Source: Roseovarius confluentis
GTDB lineage: Bacteria; Pseudomonadota; Alphaproteobacteria; Rhodobacterales; Rhodobacteraceae
Assembly: GCF_002917925.1 (NCBI RefSeq)
Contig: NZ_PPFE01000012.1
Location: 1 to 64,000, forward strand
Direction of reading: 5' to 3'
DNA length: 64,000 nucleotides
Numbering within the stretch: position 1 is the stretch's first letter; the number at the start of each line of letters is the position of its first letter. A model generated the notes under the pieces. That model saw only the letters and a list, made by a program, of their open reading frames with translations, did not search any database and was not told the origin of the DNA. The position numbers were made by a program, and so were the translations under genes. Shown piece after piece: positions 7,388 to 17,504 of the stretch.

Positions 7388-8422
7388 ATGGCGAAACGGG
7401 ACGCATTCGAGATTGGGGGGCAGGTGGTGAAGGCCGGCTCGCGTGAGACGGTGGATGTGCCGGTGAGCACGCTGTCGGACCACACGCCGGTGAACCTTGC
7501 GGTGCACGTGATCCACGGGCGGCGGCCCGGGCCGGTGCTGTTCGTGTCGGCCGCGATTCATGGCGACGAGGTGATCGGGGTCGAGATCGTGCGGCGGCTG
7601 TTGCGGGCTGCGCCCCTGAAGGGCATGGCGGGTACGCTGCTGGCGGTGCCGATCGTCAACGGGTTCGGGTTTCACAATCATTCCCGCTATCTGCCGGACC
7701 GGCGCGACCTGAACCGGTGTTTCCCCGGAGGCGCGGAAGGCAGCATGGCGTCACGGCTGGCGCATATCTTCATGGAAGAAGTGGTGCGGCGGTCGGATGT
7801 GGGGGTCGACCTGCATTCGGCGGCGATTCATCGTACGAACCTGCCGCAGATCCGGCTGACCCCGGACAACGAACAACTGAGAGCACTGGGCGAGGCGTTC
7901 GGCGCGCCGGTGATGATGGCCTCGAAGCTGCGCGAGGGCAGCTTGCGGCTGGCCGCCGAGGAGGAGGGCGTGGATGTCCTTTTATATGAAGGCGGCGAGG
8001 CGCTGCGGTTCGACGAGCTGGCGGTGCGGGCCGGGGTGAGCGGCTGTCTGCGGGTGATGCGGCGGTTGGGCATGATCGGGGCCAAGGGCGTGCCGAAGCG
8101 GCGCAGCGTGCCGGTGGTGGCGAATTCTTCGAGTTGGTACCGGGCCCCGGTGGGCGGTGTCTTTCGCGGCTACAAGGCGGTCGGCGACGCGGTGGCGCCG
8201 GGCACGGTGCTGGGTGCGGTCAGCGACCCGATGGGCCAGACCGATTGCGAGGTGGTGTGCGAAGAGGCGGGGATCGTGATCGGGCGATCGAACATGCCGG
8301 CGGTCTACGAGGGCGAGGCGCTGTTTCACATCGCCGAGACGCCGCGGGCGGAACATGCTGCCGAGGGGGTGGCCGCGCACATGGAGGCGGCCCCGCTTTA
8401 CGATGAGGACGAGATCATCTGA
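7388..8422 (+). CDS. Succinylglutamate desuccinylase/aspartoacylase-family deacylase
   Basis: This 344-aa protein belongs to the AstE/AspA zinc carboxypeptidase-like family, which releases an acyl group from N-acyl amino acids. Zinc ligands are visible in AAIHGDEVIGVEIV (H-x-x-E, residues about 58-61) and in GVDLHSAAIHRTN (His near 142). The C-terminal domain carries the biotinyl-lipoyl-like turn (GGVFRGYKAVGDAVAPGTVL) seen in this subgroup. It lacks other arginine-catabolism neighbours, so the real substrate is open. The ribosome-binding site is weak and the upstream terminator is only 17 bp away. Confidence 0.85.
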   Translation: MAKRDAFEIGGQVVKAGSRETVDVPVSTLSDHTPVNLAVHVIHGRRPGPVLFVSAAIHGDEVIGVEIVRRLLRAAPLKGMAGTLLAVPIVNGFGFHNHSRYLPDRRDLNRCFPGGAEGSMASRLAHIFMEEVVRRSDVGVDLHSAAIHRTNLPQIRLTPDNEQLRALGEAFGAPVMMASKLREGSLRLAAEEEGVDVLLYEGGEALRFDELAVRAGVSGCLRVMRRLGMIGAKGVPKRRSVPVVANSSSWYRAPVGGVFRGYKAVGDAVAPGTVLGAVSDPMGQTDCEVVCEEAGIVIGRSNMPAVYEGEALFHIAETPRAEHAAEGVAAHMEAAPLYDEDEII

Positions 8423-8431
8423 GCCGGGGTC

Positions 8432-9112
8432 TCAGGTCGTGTGGTCGCGGTTCTGGGGCAGCAGGAAGATGGACGTGGCCAGCAGGCTGAAGACCAGTTC
8501 GTAGACCTCCCATTTGCGCGAGACGTCGATAGCGGCGATCACCAGACTGGCGGAGACGGCCAGCACCGCGTGGCGGGTGCCGGGGACTGGCGCGGCGATA
8601 CGGTCGAGCGTGCGCTTGAGCCAGCCCACGCGCGGGTAGAGCAAGGGCAGCACCGCGAGGTAGAGCAACAGGATTAGCGTCAGGATCGGGCCGAAGAGGG
8701 TCTTGGCCAGATGGAAATCGCCCCACGGCGTAGGCACGATCAGGTTGTGCAGGTTGGTTTCCTGCTGCTTGTTGATCTGCTGGAAGGTTTCGCCGGTTTC
8801 CCAGCCGAAGATGCGCTGGCCCCAGGACACCTCTTCGCCCGCGGCGAAGAAGAAGAGCAGGGCGTAGAACACGGTGCAGGCGAGGGCGAGACCGGCCCCG
8901 CGGGCCTTGAGCGACCGTGCGTTCATCAACAGGACGAGGCTGGCCACGAAAAGGAAGATCGCGGTGCCGTATTCGACGTACCCGTCCTCGCGGGCGTAGG
9001 TCAGCGAGAAGAAATCCGTGCTGTAGAAGTATATGCCGACCGTGAGGACCAGTACGGCGACGACAATGCCGAGAAGGATCCTGTCGATGGTCCGGATCGT
9101 GGAAAGGGTCAT
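8432..9112 (-). CDS. Integral membrane protein of unknown function
   Basis: The 226-aa product has about six hydrophobic helices: residues about 10-30, 48-64, 75-92, 140-160, 180-198 and 203-220. A hydrophilic, conserved-looking loop around residues 93-120 reads [17 protein letters not shown] and may be the functional site. I recognise the E-x-S-W-G-Q-R-I motif from uncharacterised bacterial membrane proteins but no function. It converges on the deacylase gene with 9 bp between stop codons. Confidence 0.75.
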   Translation of the reverse strand: MTLSTIRTIDRILLGIVVAVLVLTVGIYFYSTDFFSLTYAREDGYVEYGTAIFLFVASLVLLMNARSLKARGAGLALACTVFYALLFFFAAGEEVSWGQRIFGWETGETFQQINKQQETNLHNLIVPTPWGDFHLAKTLFGPILTLILLLYLAVLPLLYPRVGWLKRTLDRIAAPVPGTRHAVLAVSASLVIAAIDVSRKWEVYELVFSLLATSIFLLPQNRDHTT

Positions 9113-9211
9113 GGGACGCGTGCCTCTCGCGATGGATTTGGCGCGGGAATAGGCGAGGCGCGGCGCCGCATCAAGCGCAAAGCCCGCCTGCGCGGCAGAG
9201 ACCCGCCCGGA

Positions 9212-9589
9212 TCAGGCGTTGACGCGCTCGGGGCCGCCGGTGCTCATGGAGGTGCCGATGTAGGGTTTGTCGGCCTCTTTCCAGGCGCCGAAGCCGCCTT
9301 CCATATGGGCGATGCGGTCTACGCCAGCCTCGATTGCGGCACGGGCCATCTTTTCGGACCGGACGCCGGACCCGCAATGCAGGACGATGCGCTTGTCGGT
9401 CTGGCCGGGGAGTTTGTGCGCGTCGAAGAAGGGCATCGGAAAGAGCATGGCGCCCTCGATATGCTGAAACGCGTATTCGGGGATGGTGCGGACGTCGATC
9501 AGGACGATCTCATCCGCGGCGAAGGCGTCTGCGACCTCGTCGATGGTCCAGGTCTCGAAAGTGGCGGCACCGATGGTTTCGGATTTCAT
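9212..9589 (-). CDS. Single-domain rhodanese-like sulfurtransferase
   Basis: This 125-aa protein is one rhodanese fold. The entry motif is [19 protein letters not shown] and the active-site loop is [14 protein letters not shown], with the persulfide-carrying Cys near residue 80. [12 protein letters not shown] closes the domain. The loop is of the six-residue type typical of sulfur carriers such as GlpE and YgaP-like proteins. No signal peptide is present, so it acts in the cytoplasm. It is divergent from mutL. Confidence 0.88.
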   Translation of the reverse strand: MKSETIGAATFETWTIDEVADAFAADEIVLIDVRTIPEYAFQHIEGAMLFPMPFFDAHKLPGQTDKRIVLHCGSGVRSEKMARAAIEAGVDRIAHMEGGFGAWKEADKPYIGTSMSTGGPERVNA

Positions 9590-9772
9590 GGGATGGCCTT
9601 TCCTGCGCTTGGCGTTTGGTGGAAAACTAGGGCGTTGCGCTGCGAGTTCCCGAAGCGGTCCAGTGCCTTGGGTTCCGTGGCGATCGGGATCGCGAGAGAA
9701 GCGGTGCCGGACGCATTTAATGGCGCAGTCGGACCTAGCAGAATCGGACGCGGCCATGCTAGGTATTGGGGT

Positions 9773-11635
9773 ATGAATGAAATCAGCCCCAATATAGGCC
9801 AGGAACGGCCTGTCATCCGCCAGCTGGAGGAGACGGCGATCAACCGGATCGCCGCCGGTGAGGTGGTGGAACGCCCGGCCTCGGCGGTCAAGGAACTGGT
9901 GGAGAACGCGCTGGATGCCGGCGCACGGCGGATCGATGTGGATATCGCCGATGGCGGCAAGACCCTGATCCGGGTGCGGGACGACGGCTGCGGAATGACC
10001 GGCGACGAGCTGCCGCTGGCACTGAGCCGGCACGCGACGTCGAAGATCGACGGCTCGGACCTGCTTAACATTCATTCCTTCGGGTTTCGGGGCGAGGCGT
10101 TGCCCAGCCTGGGGTCGGTGGGACGGCTGACGATCACCAGCCGGGCGCAGGGGTTTGACGGGGTCGAGATCACGGTGTCGGGCGGTGGCATCGGCGCGGT
10201 GAAGCCCGCGGCGCTGAACCGGGGCACGGTGGTGGAGCTGAGGGACCTCTTTTATGCCACGCCCGCGCGGCTGAAATTCATGCGCACCGACCGGGCCGAG
10301 GCGCAGGCGGTGGGCGACGTGATCAAGCGGCTGGCGATGGCCGAGCCGTTCGTCAGCTTTACCCTGCGGGACGTGAGCGAAGGGCGCGAGCCGCGCACGG
10401 TCTTTCGCGCCGATGCCGAGAGTGGCGACCTGTTCGATGCGCTGCATGGGCGGCTGAGCCAGGTGCTGGGGCGGGAGTTCGCCGAGAACTCCCTGCGGAT
10501 CGAGGCCGAGCGCGAGGGGATCGCGATGACGGGTTATGCCGCGTTGCCGACCTATTCACGGGGGTCCTCGGTGGCGCAGTACTTGTTCGTTAACGGGCGG
10601 CCGGTGCGCGACAAGATGCTGTATGGCGCGCTTCGGGCGGCCTATCACGATTTCCTTAGCCGGGACCGGCATCCGGCGGCGGCGCTGTTTCTGGAATGCG
10701 CCCCGAAATTGGTGGATGTGAACGTGCACCCGGCAAAGTCCGAGGTGCGGTTCCGCGATCCGGGCGTGGCGCGGGGGCTGCTGGTCTCGGGGCTGCGTCA
10801 CGCGCTGGCGGAGGCGGGACATCGGGCGTCGACCACGGTGGCGGGTGCGACTCTGGGCGCGATGCGGCCCGAGCCGGTGCCGCAGGCGGGCGGCGCACGG
10901 GTGTACCAGATGGATCGGCCCGGGGCATCGGCGCGGGCGGCGAGTTACCAGATGCAGGCACCTGAGGCGGGCTTTGCCGAGATGCAGAGCGCGTATTCCG
11001 GCCGGGTCGAGCCCGAGGTGGTGGAGACGCACGAAGACGCCGTGGCGCCGCAATCGCTGCCGCTGGGGGCGGCGCGGGCGCAGGTGCACGAGAATTACAT
11101 CGTGGCGCAGACCGAGACCGGGATGGTGATCGTCGATCAGCACGCGGCGCATGAGCGGCTGGTTTACGAGAAGTTGAAGCGGCAGATGGCCGAGAACGGC
11201 GTGGCCAGCCAGGCGCTATTGATCCCCGAGATCGTGGAGTTGAGCAGCGGCGAGGCGGGCATTCTGCTGGACATGGCCGAGGACCTGGCGCGGCTGGGGC
11301 TGGTGATCGAGGCGTTCGGGCCGGGCAGCATCGCGGTGCGCGAGACGCCGGCGATCCTGGGGCCGTGCGACGCGGACAAGATGCTGCGCGACGTGCTGGA
11401 CGAGTTGGCCGATATGGGTGAGAGCCTGAACGTTCAGGCGAAGATCGAGGCGATCCTGAGCCGGGTGGCCTGTCATGGCTCAATCCGGTCGGGGCGGCGC
11501 ATGAGCGGTGAAGAGATGAACGCGCTGTTGCGCGAGATGGAGGCAACGCCGCATTCGGGGCAGTGCAACCACGGACGGCCTACTTACGTGGAACTGAAAC
11601 TGAGCGATATCGAGCGGCTGTTCGGGCGGACATGA
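9773..11635 (+). CDS. mutL: DNA mismatch repair protein MutL
   Basis: MutL (620 aa) couples MutS mismatch recognition to strand incision. The N-terminal GHKL ATPase motifs are clear: [10 protein letters not shown] (41-50), DDGCGM and [10 protein letters not shown]. The C-terminal dimerisation domain holds [12 protein letters not shown], the D-Q-H-A-x2-E-x4-E metal-binding endonuclease motif of organisms lacking MutH, plus ACHGSIRSG and GQCNHGRPT, so this MutL should nick DNA itself. The ATG at 9773 fits the family N-terminus ([20 protein letters not shown]). Its stop codon overlaps the rmuC start in ATGA. Confidence 0.96.
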   Translation: MNEISPNIGQERPVIRQLEETAINRIAAGEVVERPASAVKELVENALDAGARRIDVDIADGGKTLIRVRDDGCGMTGDELPLALSRHATSKIDGSDLLNIHSFGFRGEALPSLGSVGRLTITSRAQGFDGVEITVSGGGIGAVKPAALNRGTVVELRDLFYATPARLKFMRTDRAEAQAVGDVIKRLAMAEPFVSFTLRDVSEGREPRTVFRADAESGDLFDALHGRLSQVLGREFAENSLRIEAEREGIAMTGYAALPTYSRGSSVAQYLFVNGRPVRDKMLYGALRAAYHDFLSRDRHPAAALFLECAPKLVDVNVHPAKSEVRFRDPGVARGLLVSGLRHALAEAGHRASTTVAGATLGAMRPEPVPQAGGARVYQMDRPGASARAASYQMQAPEAGFAEMQSAYSGRVEPEVVETHEDAVAPQSLPLGAARAQVHENYIVAQTETGMVIVDQHAAHERLVYEKLKRQMAENGVASQALLIPEIVELSSGEAGILLDMAEDLARLGLVIEAFGPGSIAVRETPAILGPCDADKMLRDVLDELADMGESLNVQAKIEAILSRVACHGSIRSGRRMSGEEMNALLREMEATPHSGQCNHGRPTYVELKLSDIERLFGRT

Positions 11636-12867
11636 TTACCATTGGCGAGACAACTTACACGTTGGACGACCCGCTGGTGATGGCCGCGATGGCGGCCGGT
11701 GCCGTGGTGCTGCTGATCCTCCTGTTGGTCATCCTTGCGCTGCGGGCCGCGGCGCGGACGGCGCGCGCGACGGAACCTTTGGCGCAGCAGTTGGGGCATC
11801 TGGGGCAGAACGTGCAGAGCCTTGCCAATGGGCAGGAGGGCTTGCGCAGTTCGATCCAGGTGGTGAGCGACACGGCGACCAGCGGGCAGACACAACTGGC
11901 GCAGATGGTGGAACAGCGGCTGGCGGGCGTGCAACAGCAGATGCAGGACCGGCTGGCGGACAATGCGATGCGCAGCCAGCGCGCGCTGACCGAGATGCAG
12001 GAGCGGATGCGCGAGACGCTGCATGGCTCGTCCAAGCAGACCACCAACAGCCTGACCGCGCTACAGGAACGGCTGAGCGCCATCGACAAGGCGCAGGACA
12101 ATATCACCAAGCTGTCGGGGGATGTGCTGTCGCTTCAGGATATCCTTTCGAACAAGCAGACGCGCGGGGCGTTTGGCGAGATCCAGTTGACCGATATCGT
12201 CAGCAAGGCGATGCCGTCGGACAGCTATTCGTTGCAGGCGACGCTGTCGAACGGGCGGCGGGCGGATTGCCTGATCCACCTGCCGAACCCACCGGGGCCG
12301 ATCGCGATCGACAGCAAGTTCCCGCTGGAAGCCTACGAGGCGCTGCGCAACGCCAAGAGCGATTACGAGCTGAACGAGGCCGCGAAGTTCCTGCGGACCT
12401 CGGTGAAGAAGCACATCAAGGACATTTCGGAGAAGTATATCCTTGATGGCGAGACCGCGGATGGCGCGCTGATGTTCCTGCCCTCCGAGGCTGTCTATGC
12501 CGAGCTGCACGCAAATTTCCCGGAACTGGTGCGCGAGGGGTTCTCCCAGAAGGTCTGGATCGTTTCGCCCACCACCTGCATGGCCACGCTGAACACGATG
12601 CGCGCAATCCTGAAGGATGCCCGGATGCGCGAACAGGCCGGAGCCATCCGCAAGATGCTGGGGCAGCTGCACCGCGACGTGGAACTGGTGCTGGAACGCG
12701 CGAGCAAGCTGGAGACGCATTTCGACCAGGCGCGGCGGGACGTGGAAGGGATTTCCACCGCCGCCGAGCGCGCGGGCAAGCGGGCGGCGAAGCTGGACAA
12801 TTTCGACTTCGAGGAACTGGCGCCGGAGGATCCGGTGAACGTAGTGAAGCTGGGCAAGGACGGCTAG
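11632..12867 (+). CDS. rmuC: DNA recombination protein RmuC
   Basis: The 411-aa product has one N-terminal membrane segment (about residues 13-35), a long coiled coil (about 45-165) and the RmuC nuclease-like domain ([19 protein letters not shown], then [19 protein letters not shown] and [20 protein letters not shown]). RmuC limits inversions at short inverted repeats and is related to PD-(D/E)XK nucleases. The start ATG overlaps the mutL stop (ATGA), so the two repair genes are translationally coupled. Confidence 0.92.
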   Translation: MITIGETTYTLDDPLVMAAMAAGAVVLLILLLVILALRAAARTARATEPLAQQLGHLGQNVQSLANGQEGLRSSIQVVSDTATSGQTQLAQMVEQRLAGVQQQMQDRLADNAMRSQRALTEMQERMRETLHGSSKQTTNSLTALQERLSAIDKAQDNITKLSGDVLSLQDILSNKQTRGAFGEIQLTDIVSKAMPSDSYSLQATLSNGRRADCLIHLPNPPGPIAIDSKFPLEAYEALRNAKSDYELNEAAKFLRTSVKKHIKDISEKYILDGETADGALMFLPSEAVYAELHANFPELVREGFSQKVWIVSPTTCMATLNTMRAILKDARMREQAGAIRKMLGQLHRDVELVLERASKLETHFDQARRDVEGISTAAERAGKRAAKLDNFDFEELAPEDPVNVVKLGKDG

Positions 12868-12938
12868 CCGGCGGTCTGGGATGGCTGCGAAAGTTCGAAA
12901 CGAGCCCATTGCGAGACAAGTGTGATCTATAGCCTCGA

Positions 12939-13076
12939 GCGCCATTGACGGGCCGCGGCGCGGCGATCCGACGGTTGTTCGGCAGCGTTTTATCCAGGCC
13001 AAATCCGAAAAAGAATTGAGCGATGCACCGAACTTCACCCAATCGCCGGGCCGTGGGGGCGGCCCGTCAATGGCGC
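12939..13076. repeat. Intergenic imperfect inverted repeat with 18-bp perfect ends
   Basis: GCGCCATTGACGGGCCGC at 12939-12956 is exactly repeated in reverse complement at 13059-13076. Inside it, GCGAT and TTCGG on the left are answered by CCGAA and ATCGC on the right, so the pairing extends inwards with interruptions around a loop of about 45 bp near 12991-13027. No coding frame or U-tract goes with it. It may be a small non-autonomous element or a structured RNA region; no target-site duplication is evident. Confidence 0.6.
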
Positions 13077-13125
13077 GGGGCCTGCGGCCTGATTCCGCGC
13101 TGGGGCCTTAGATCAAACGTCTTTT

Positions 13126-13144
13126 AGGTCCGCAAAGCGGACCT
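13126..13144. repeat. Short perfect hairpin at the stop codon of the 123-aa gene
   Basis: AGGTCCGC and GCGGACCT are separated by AAA. The right arm overlaps the TAG of the minus-strand gene at 13143-13145. No T-run follows in its reading direction, so it is at best a weak terminator or an mRNA 3'-end stabiliser. Confidence 0.45.
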
Positions 13145-13514
13145 ACATCGTTTCCAGACAGTGCCGGCGGAAGGCGCGTTTGAGCATGTCGAGCTCTTCG
13201 CGCAGGAGCGTCACCTCGGCGCGGATGTCGTATGCCAGCGCATCGCCCGAGACGATTGAGAAGCTGCCCAGGGCGGCGCCGGTTTCGGTGTCGGAGATCA
13301 GGAAGGTCTGCACCCCGTCGGCAATACGGTCGGCTGGGATGGGCACCCGTAGGACCCAGGCCTGTTCCCCGGGTTTCTCGACGACCTCGACCCCGGCGAT
13401 GGTCTCTTGCAGGTGCGTGACCGACACGTCCGGGCGGCGATCGCCGGCGCCGGTGATGACTCCTTCCCAGACCCCTTCGAAGAGGCGCGTCTTGGTCAAT
13501 GTCAGCTCTTGCAT
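13143..13514 (-). CDS. Conserved hypothetical protein (123 aa)
   Basis: I do not recognise a named family. The predicted protein begins MQELTLTKTRLFEGVWEGVI, has alternating beta-rich segments (VLRVPIPADRIADGVQTFLI, GAALGSFSIVSG) and ends in an amphipathic helix rich in Leu, Glu and Arg (about residues 93-119). It has no signal peptide or membrane segment. It follows the 256-aa gene by 10 bp in the same direction, so the two are probably one operon of lineage-specific proteins. Confidence 0.7.
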   Translation of the reverse strand: MQELTLTKTRLFEGVWEGVITGAGDRRPDVSVTHLQETIAGVEVVEKPGEQAWVLRVPIPADRIADGVQTFLISDTETGAALGSFSIVSGDALAYDIRAEVTLLREELDMLKRAFRRHCLETM

Positions 13515-13524
13515 CCGTATCCCC

Positions 13525-14295
13525 CTAGAATTCCGCGCGTGGCCGGCGGCTGAAGGTAAGGTCGCGCAGGATGACCTGGCTCATCTGCGGGTTCTCGAAA
13601 ATCAGGTCGACCCAGGCCCGTTCGATGCGCTTTTCGTTCAGCTTGGAATAGGCGAGGTCGAATTCGACCATGATTTCCTCTTCGTGCAGCGGCAATTCAC
13701 GCACGATCTGTTCGGTGTTCGGGCCGTGCTTGATGTTCAGCCGGGCGAAGATCTCCAGGGGCTTTTCCATCTCGACGATGGTGTCCATGCGGATGAGATG
13801 GCGCGATTGCAGCCCCGATACCGCAGCCTCAGGCAGATCCAGAACGAGCGACAGGAAGGAGCCGTCAAAGCTGAAGACGTCCATGCGCAGGCCGAAGGGT
13901 GCGAGGTCGGCCTCGCGGGTGTTGCGCAGTTGGCGCAGGGACAGTTCGGACTGTTGGCAGTCGTGAAACAGTGTCAGCTCGCGTCCCAATTGCGTCTTGC
14001 TGAGAACCGAGGAGCGCCCGGGCACTGCCAAGGGCTCGCGCCAGATCGCGGGGCGCCAGGACCAGTCGGTGCCATGCGGCTTGGGAAACGCGTGGGAGCC
14101 GATCATCGGCAACGCAAGGCGGTTGTCGGCAAGGCTGATCAACTCGTTGAGATGATAGCGCAGTTTCCGCGCCTCGGAGCGTTCGGCGCGAAGCTGTCCC
14201 AGCGTCATCGACGTGGCGTCCCGCACGGTTTGCCGCCACCGCCGCAGGTCGCGCCGATGGGCCAGCCAATCCAGTCCTGAACGTTTCAGCCCCAT
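13525..14295 (-). CDS. Conserved hypothetical protein (256 aa; DUF6478-like)
   Basis: This soluble protein has a basic N-terminus (LDWLAHRRDLRRWRQTV), a helical segment with RAERSEARKLRYHLNELIS, and then a region with GTDWSWRPAIWREPL and SFDGSFLSLVLDLPE. I recall similar Rhodobacteraceae proteins grouped as DUF6478, but the function is unknown and the family name should be confirmed. The mixture of W/R-rich and beta-strand segments suggests a small alpha/beta domain. It is the first gene of a two-gene operon. Confidence 0.75.
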   Translation of the reverse strand: MGLKRSGLDWLAHRRDLRRWRQTVRDATSMTLGQLRAERSEARKLRYHLNELISLADNRLALPMIGSHAFPKPHGTDWSWRPAIWREPLAVPGRSSVLSKTQLGRELTLFHDCQQSELSLRQLRNTREADLAPFGLRMDVFSFDGSFLSLVLDLPEAAVSGLQSRHLIRMDTIVEMEKPLEIFARLNIKHGPNTEQIVRELPLHEEEIMVEFDLAYSKLNEKRIERAWVDLIFENPQMSQVILRDLTFSRRPRAEF

Positions 14296-14394
14296 ATGCG
14301 TGGATCGATTCCGGTTGGTTCTGCCACAGTTTGCCCCTGAGACATTGTCATATCATTAACCCGCGTTTGGAAACAATCCATTGATTGCCTTGGG

Positions 14395-14970
14395 TTACTG
14401 CGCGCTGGCGCTCCGCAGGGTGCGGGCGAGATCGGTGATGAAGCGGCGGCCCGACGCGCCGGCAAGGCTGCTGCCGGCGGGGGCGTAGACCGCGAGGCTG
14501 ACGAAATGGTCGTTGATGACCATGCCGCCGCGCCAGTAGCGCGGGTCACCGCCGGGAAGGGCCAGTTCGCCGCCCGCATCGAGGTGCACCAGCGCAAGTC
14601 CGTCGATATCTACCGCGGCCAACGGCTTTTTCGGGGCGGCGCTGGCGGCGATGGTGGCGGCGGTGGGCTGGGCGCGGCCCGGCTGCTTGCCCGCCACGTT
14701 GACCGCGATCAGAGCCAGCGGCACGGTAACGCCCGGCTCGCCGCTGAGCGATTCACAACTGCCGAGGAAGACGAGACGGCTGGAAGGCTGGCGGCGGACG
14801 TTGCCTGCGTCGACGCAATAGCCGCGGGGGCCGCGCACCACGACCGCGCCGTCATAGAGTGCCAGCGCCTCGACCACGTTGGGCTCGTCGGCAGTGCCGA
14901 GCCCCACGTCGTCACAGGCGGCCAGCGGCCAGAGCAGGGCCGCCAGCCAGACCGGTCGGAGTGCGCGCAC
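14395..14970 (-). CDS. Putative lipoprotein of unknown function
   Basis: The N-terminus MRALRPVWLAALLWPLAAC is a lipoprotein signal with the lipobox LAAC (acylated Cys19), so the product is probably anchored in the periplasm. The remaining 170 residues are beta-rich, with cysteines in GYCVDAG and GSCESLS that could form a disulfide. No family was recognised. It begins 8 bp after the ilvD stop codon and is probably co-transcribed with it. Confidence 0.72.
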   Translation of the reverse strand: MRALRPVWLAALLWPLAACDDVGLGTADEPNVVEALALYDGAVVVRGPRGYCVDAGNVRRQPSSRLVFLGSCESLSGEPGVTVPLALIAVNVAGKQPGRAQPTAATIAASAAPKKPLAAVDIDGLALVHLDAGGELALPGGDPRYWRGGMVINDHFVSLAVYAPAGSSLAGASGRRFITDLARTLRSASAQ

Positions 14971-14978
14971 GGACAGGG

Positions 14979-16736
14979 TCAGAGGTCCGCGTAGACGTGA
15001 CGCTCGGCCTCGGCGCCGGGGTGCGTTACTGCGCCCTTGTAGGTCTCGCCCACGAGTTGCGCGTATTTCCAGAGCGCGCCGGAGGCGTAGATCGTCTCGC
15101 GCGGGCCGGGCCAGTCTTTCTTGCGTGCCTCAAGTTCGTCATCGCCGAGATCGACCGAAAGCTCGCCCTTGATGGCGTCGATGGTGATCATGTCACCATT
15201 TTTCAGCATCGCGATTGGGCCGCCGTGGGCCGCTTCGGGGCCCACGTGCCCCACGCAGAAACCGCGCGTTGCGCCGGAGAAGCGGCCATCGGTGATGAGC
15301 GCGACCTTCTTGCCCATGCCTTGGCCCGAAAGCGCGGCGGTGGTGGCCAGCATCTCGCGCATGCCGGGGCCGCCGGCGGGGCCTTCGTTGCGGATGACGA
15401 TAACCTCGCCTTCCTCGTATTCGCGCTTTTGCACGGCGGCAAACGCGTCTTCCTCGCACTCGAAAACGCGGGCCGGGCCGGTGAAGACCTGGTGCTCGGG
15501 GGCGATGCCCGCGACCTTCACGATGGCGCCTTGCGGGGCGATGTTGCCCTTGAGACCGACGACGCCGCCGGTCTTGGTGAGGGGCGCATCGATGGAATAG
15601 ATCACTTTGCCGTCGGCCTCGCGCTCGATGCGGTCGAGTTCCTCGCCGATGCTGCGCCCGGTGGCGGTCATGCAGTCCTCGTGGATGAGGCCCGCCTTGC
15701 GCAGCTCCTTCATCACCACGGGGATACCGCCGGCATCGTAAAGGTCCTTGGCCACGTATTGGCCGCCCGGTTTCAGGTCGACGAAATAGGGCGTGTCGCG
15801 GAAGATTTCGCAGACGTCGTCGAGGTAGAACTCGAGCCCGGCCTCATGCGCGATGGCGGGCAGGTGAAGACCGGCATTGGTGGAGCCGCCGGTGCAGGCG
15901 ACGACGCGCGCGGCGTTTTCCATCGACTTGCGGGTGACCACGTCGCGGGCGCGGATGTTTTTCTCCAGCAAGTCCATTACGGCGCGACCGGAGGCTTCGG
16001 CATACTGGTCGCGCGACTCGTACGGCGCGGGCATGCCGGAAGAGTTCATCAGGGCAAGGCCGATCGCCTCGGATACGCAGGCCATGGTGTTGGCGGTGAA
16101 CTGCCCGCCGCAGGCGCCGGCGGAGGGGCAGGCGACGCGTTCCAGCGCGTCGAGCGCCTTGTCGGACATGGTGCCGTTCTGGTTCCAGCCCACGGCCTCG
16201 AACATGTCTTGCACGGTCAGGTCGCGGGTGCGGAATTCCTCGGGGATCTCGTCGATCTGGGGGGCTTTGCCCGGCAGGATCGATCCGCCGTAGATGAAGA
16301 CCGACGGCACGTTGAGGCGGACCATGGCCATCATCATGCCGGGCAGCGACTTGTCACAGCCCGCAAGGCCGACGATGGCGTCGTAGCAATGGCCGCGCAT
16401 GGTCAGCTCGACGGTATCCGCGATGGCCTCGCGGGAGGCGAGCGACGAGCGCATCCCCTCGTGGCCCATGGCGATGCCGTCGGTGACGGTGATCGTGGTG
16501 AATTCGCGGGGGGAGCCCTTGGCCTCTTTCACGCCGCCCTTGACGGCCTGGGCCTGGCGGTTCAGCGCGATGTTGCAGGGCGCGGCCTCGTTCCAGCAGG
16601 TGGCGACGCCGACGAGGGGCTGGTGGATCTCCTCCTCGGTCATGCCCATCGCGTAGTAATACGAGCGGTGTGGCGCGCGGGCGGGCCCTTCGGTCACGTG
16701 GCGGCTGGGCAGTTTGCTTTTGTCGAACTTGGTCAT
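14979..16736 (-). CDS. ilvD: Dihydroxy-acid dehydratase
   Basis: IlvD (585 aa) dehydrates 2,3-dihydroxy acids to 2-oxo acids, the third step in isoleucine, valine and leucine synthesis. Fe-S ligands are at Cys54 (AAPCN), Cys127 (AGCDKS) and Cys209 ([13 protein letters not shown]), the three-cysteine pattern of the family. The C-terminal block has [20 protein letters not shown]. The start at 16736 has GGGAGG in front; upstream frame extension is not supported. A lipoprotein gene follows. Confidence 0.95.
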   Translation of the reverse strand: MTKFDKSKLPSRHVTEGPARAPHRSYYYAMGMTEEEIHQPLVGVATCWNEAAPCNIALNRQAQAVKGGVKEAKGSPREFTTITVTDGIAMGHEGMRSSLASREAIADTVELTMRGHCYDAIVGLAGCDKSLPGMMMAMVRLNVPSVFIYGGSILPGKAPQIDEIPEEFRTRDLTVQDMFEAVGWNQNGTMSDKALDALERVACPSAGACGGQFTANTMACVSEAIGLALMNSSGMPAPYESRDQYAEASGRAVMDLLEKNIRARDVVTRKSMENAARVVACTGGSTNAGLHLPAIAHEAGLEFYLDDVCEIFRDTPYFVDLKPGGQYVAKDLYDAGGIPVVMKELRKAGLIHEDCMTATGRSIGEELDRIEREADGKVIYSIDAPLTKTGGVVGLKGNIAPQGAIVKVAGIAPEHQVFTGPARVFECEEDAFAAVQKREYEEGEVIVIRNEGPAGGPGMREMLATTAALSGQGMGKKVALITDGRFSGATRGFCVGHVGPEAAHGGPIAMLKNGDMITIDAIKGELSVDLGDDELEARKKDWPGPRETIYASGALWKYAQLVGETYKGAVTHPGAEAERHVYADL

Positions 16737-16812
16737 TTGGGCCTCCCCTGAAATCTTCGGATCCGGTCTAGGCCACAGGGGCGGCGGGGGCAAGCTTTCG
16801 CGCGGTCAAAGT

Positions 16813-17391
16813 TCAGCGCGGCGACGTGGCCATTTTTGCAACAGGGACGTGGCGATGGCAGGTGAGGACGTGGTCGTTGACCATGCCCACGGCCTGCATG
16901 AAGGCATAGACGATGGTGGGGCCGCAGAATTTGAAGCCGCGTTTCTTCAAATCTTTCGAAATTGCGCGGGATATTTCGGTTTCGGTGGGCACCTCGGCCA
17001 GGCTGGCCCAGCGGTTCTGAAGCGGGGCCCCGCCCATGTAGGACCACAGGTAGGAATCAAAACCCTGTTCGGCCTCGATTGCCTGCCAGGCGCGGGCGTT
17101 GGTGATCGTGGCCTCGATTTTGCCGCGGTGGCGGATGATGCCGGCATCGTCCAAAAGGCGCTGCACGTCATCCTCGCCCCAGGTCGCGATGAGGTTCGGA
17201 TCAAAGCCTTGAAAAGCCGCGCGAAAGTTGTCGCGCTTCTTCAGGATGGTGATCCAGCTGAGACCGGCCTGGAAGCCGTCGAGAATGAGTTTTTCCCACA
17301 GCGCGCGGCTGTCCCATTCGGGTACGCCCCACTCGGTGTCGTGGTAGGCCTCGTAAATCGGATCGGTGCCGACCCAGCCGCATCTTTCCAT
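16813..17391 (-). CDS. tag: DNA-3-methyladenine glycosylase I
   Basis: Tag (192 aa) excises 3-methyladenine from alkylated DNA. The HhH-fold enzyme's zinc site is visible at both ends: Cys4 and His17 (MERCGWV, YHDTEWG), and His and Cys in NDHVLTCHRH near residue 175. LILDGFQAGLSW carries the expected catalytic Glu/aromatic pocket region, and FKFCGPTIVYAFMQAVGMVN is the family's C-terminal signature. It runs in the same direction as ilvD, 76 bp upstream of it, with no obvious operon link. Confidence 0.94.
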   Translation of the reverse strand: MERCGWVGTDPIYEAYHDTEWGVPEWDSRALWEKLILDGFQAGLSWITILKKRDNFRAAFQGFDPNLIATWGEDDVQRLLDDAGIIRHRGKIEATITNARAWQAIEAEQGFDSYLWSYMGGAPLQNRWASLAEVPTETEISRAISKDLKKRGFKFCGPTIVYAFMQAVGMVNDHVLTCHRHVPVAKMATSPR

Positions 17392-17504
17392 CCTTCAAGC
17401 CCCCCGGTTTCGCCTGTTGCGGACAGTATGACTCAAATGCCCGGTTTAACAATTCCTTAGGCTGCGTGGCGCTTATTGGGCAGCGGTGGAGTACGGAGAG
17501 ATTC

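Noticed and set aside
9773..10447. The minus-strand frame that runs from inside mutL into the rhodanese
   Set aside because: Only its last 125 codons, from the Met at 9589, match a protein; the rest is antisense of mutL.
12881..13038. Start of a minus-strand frame (MKFGASLNSFSDLAW) in the rmuC-downstream gap
   Set aside because: It crosses the long inverted repeat and then runs antisense through rmuC, with no known domain.
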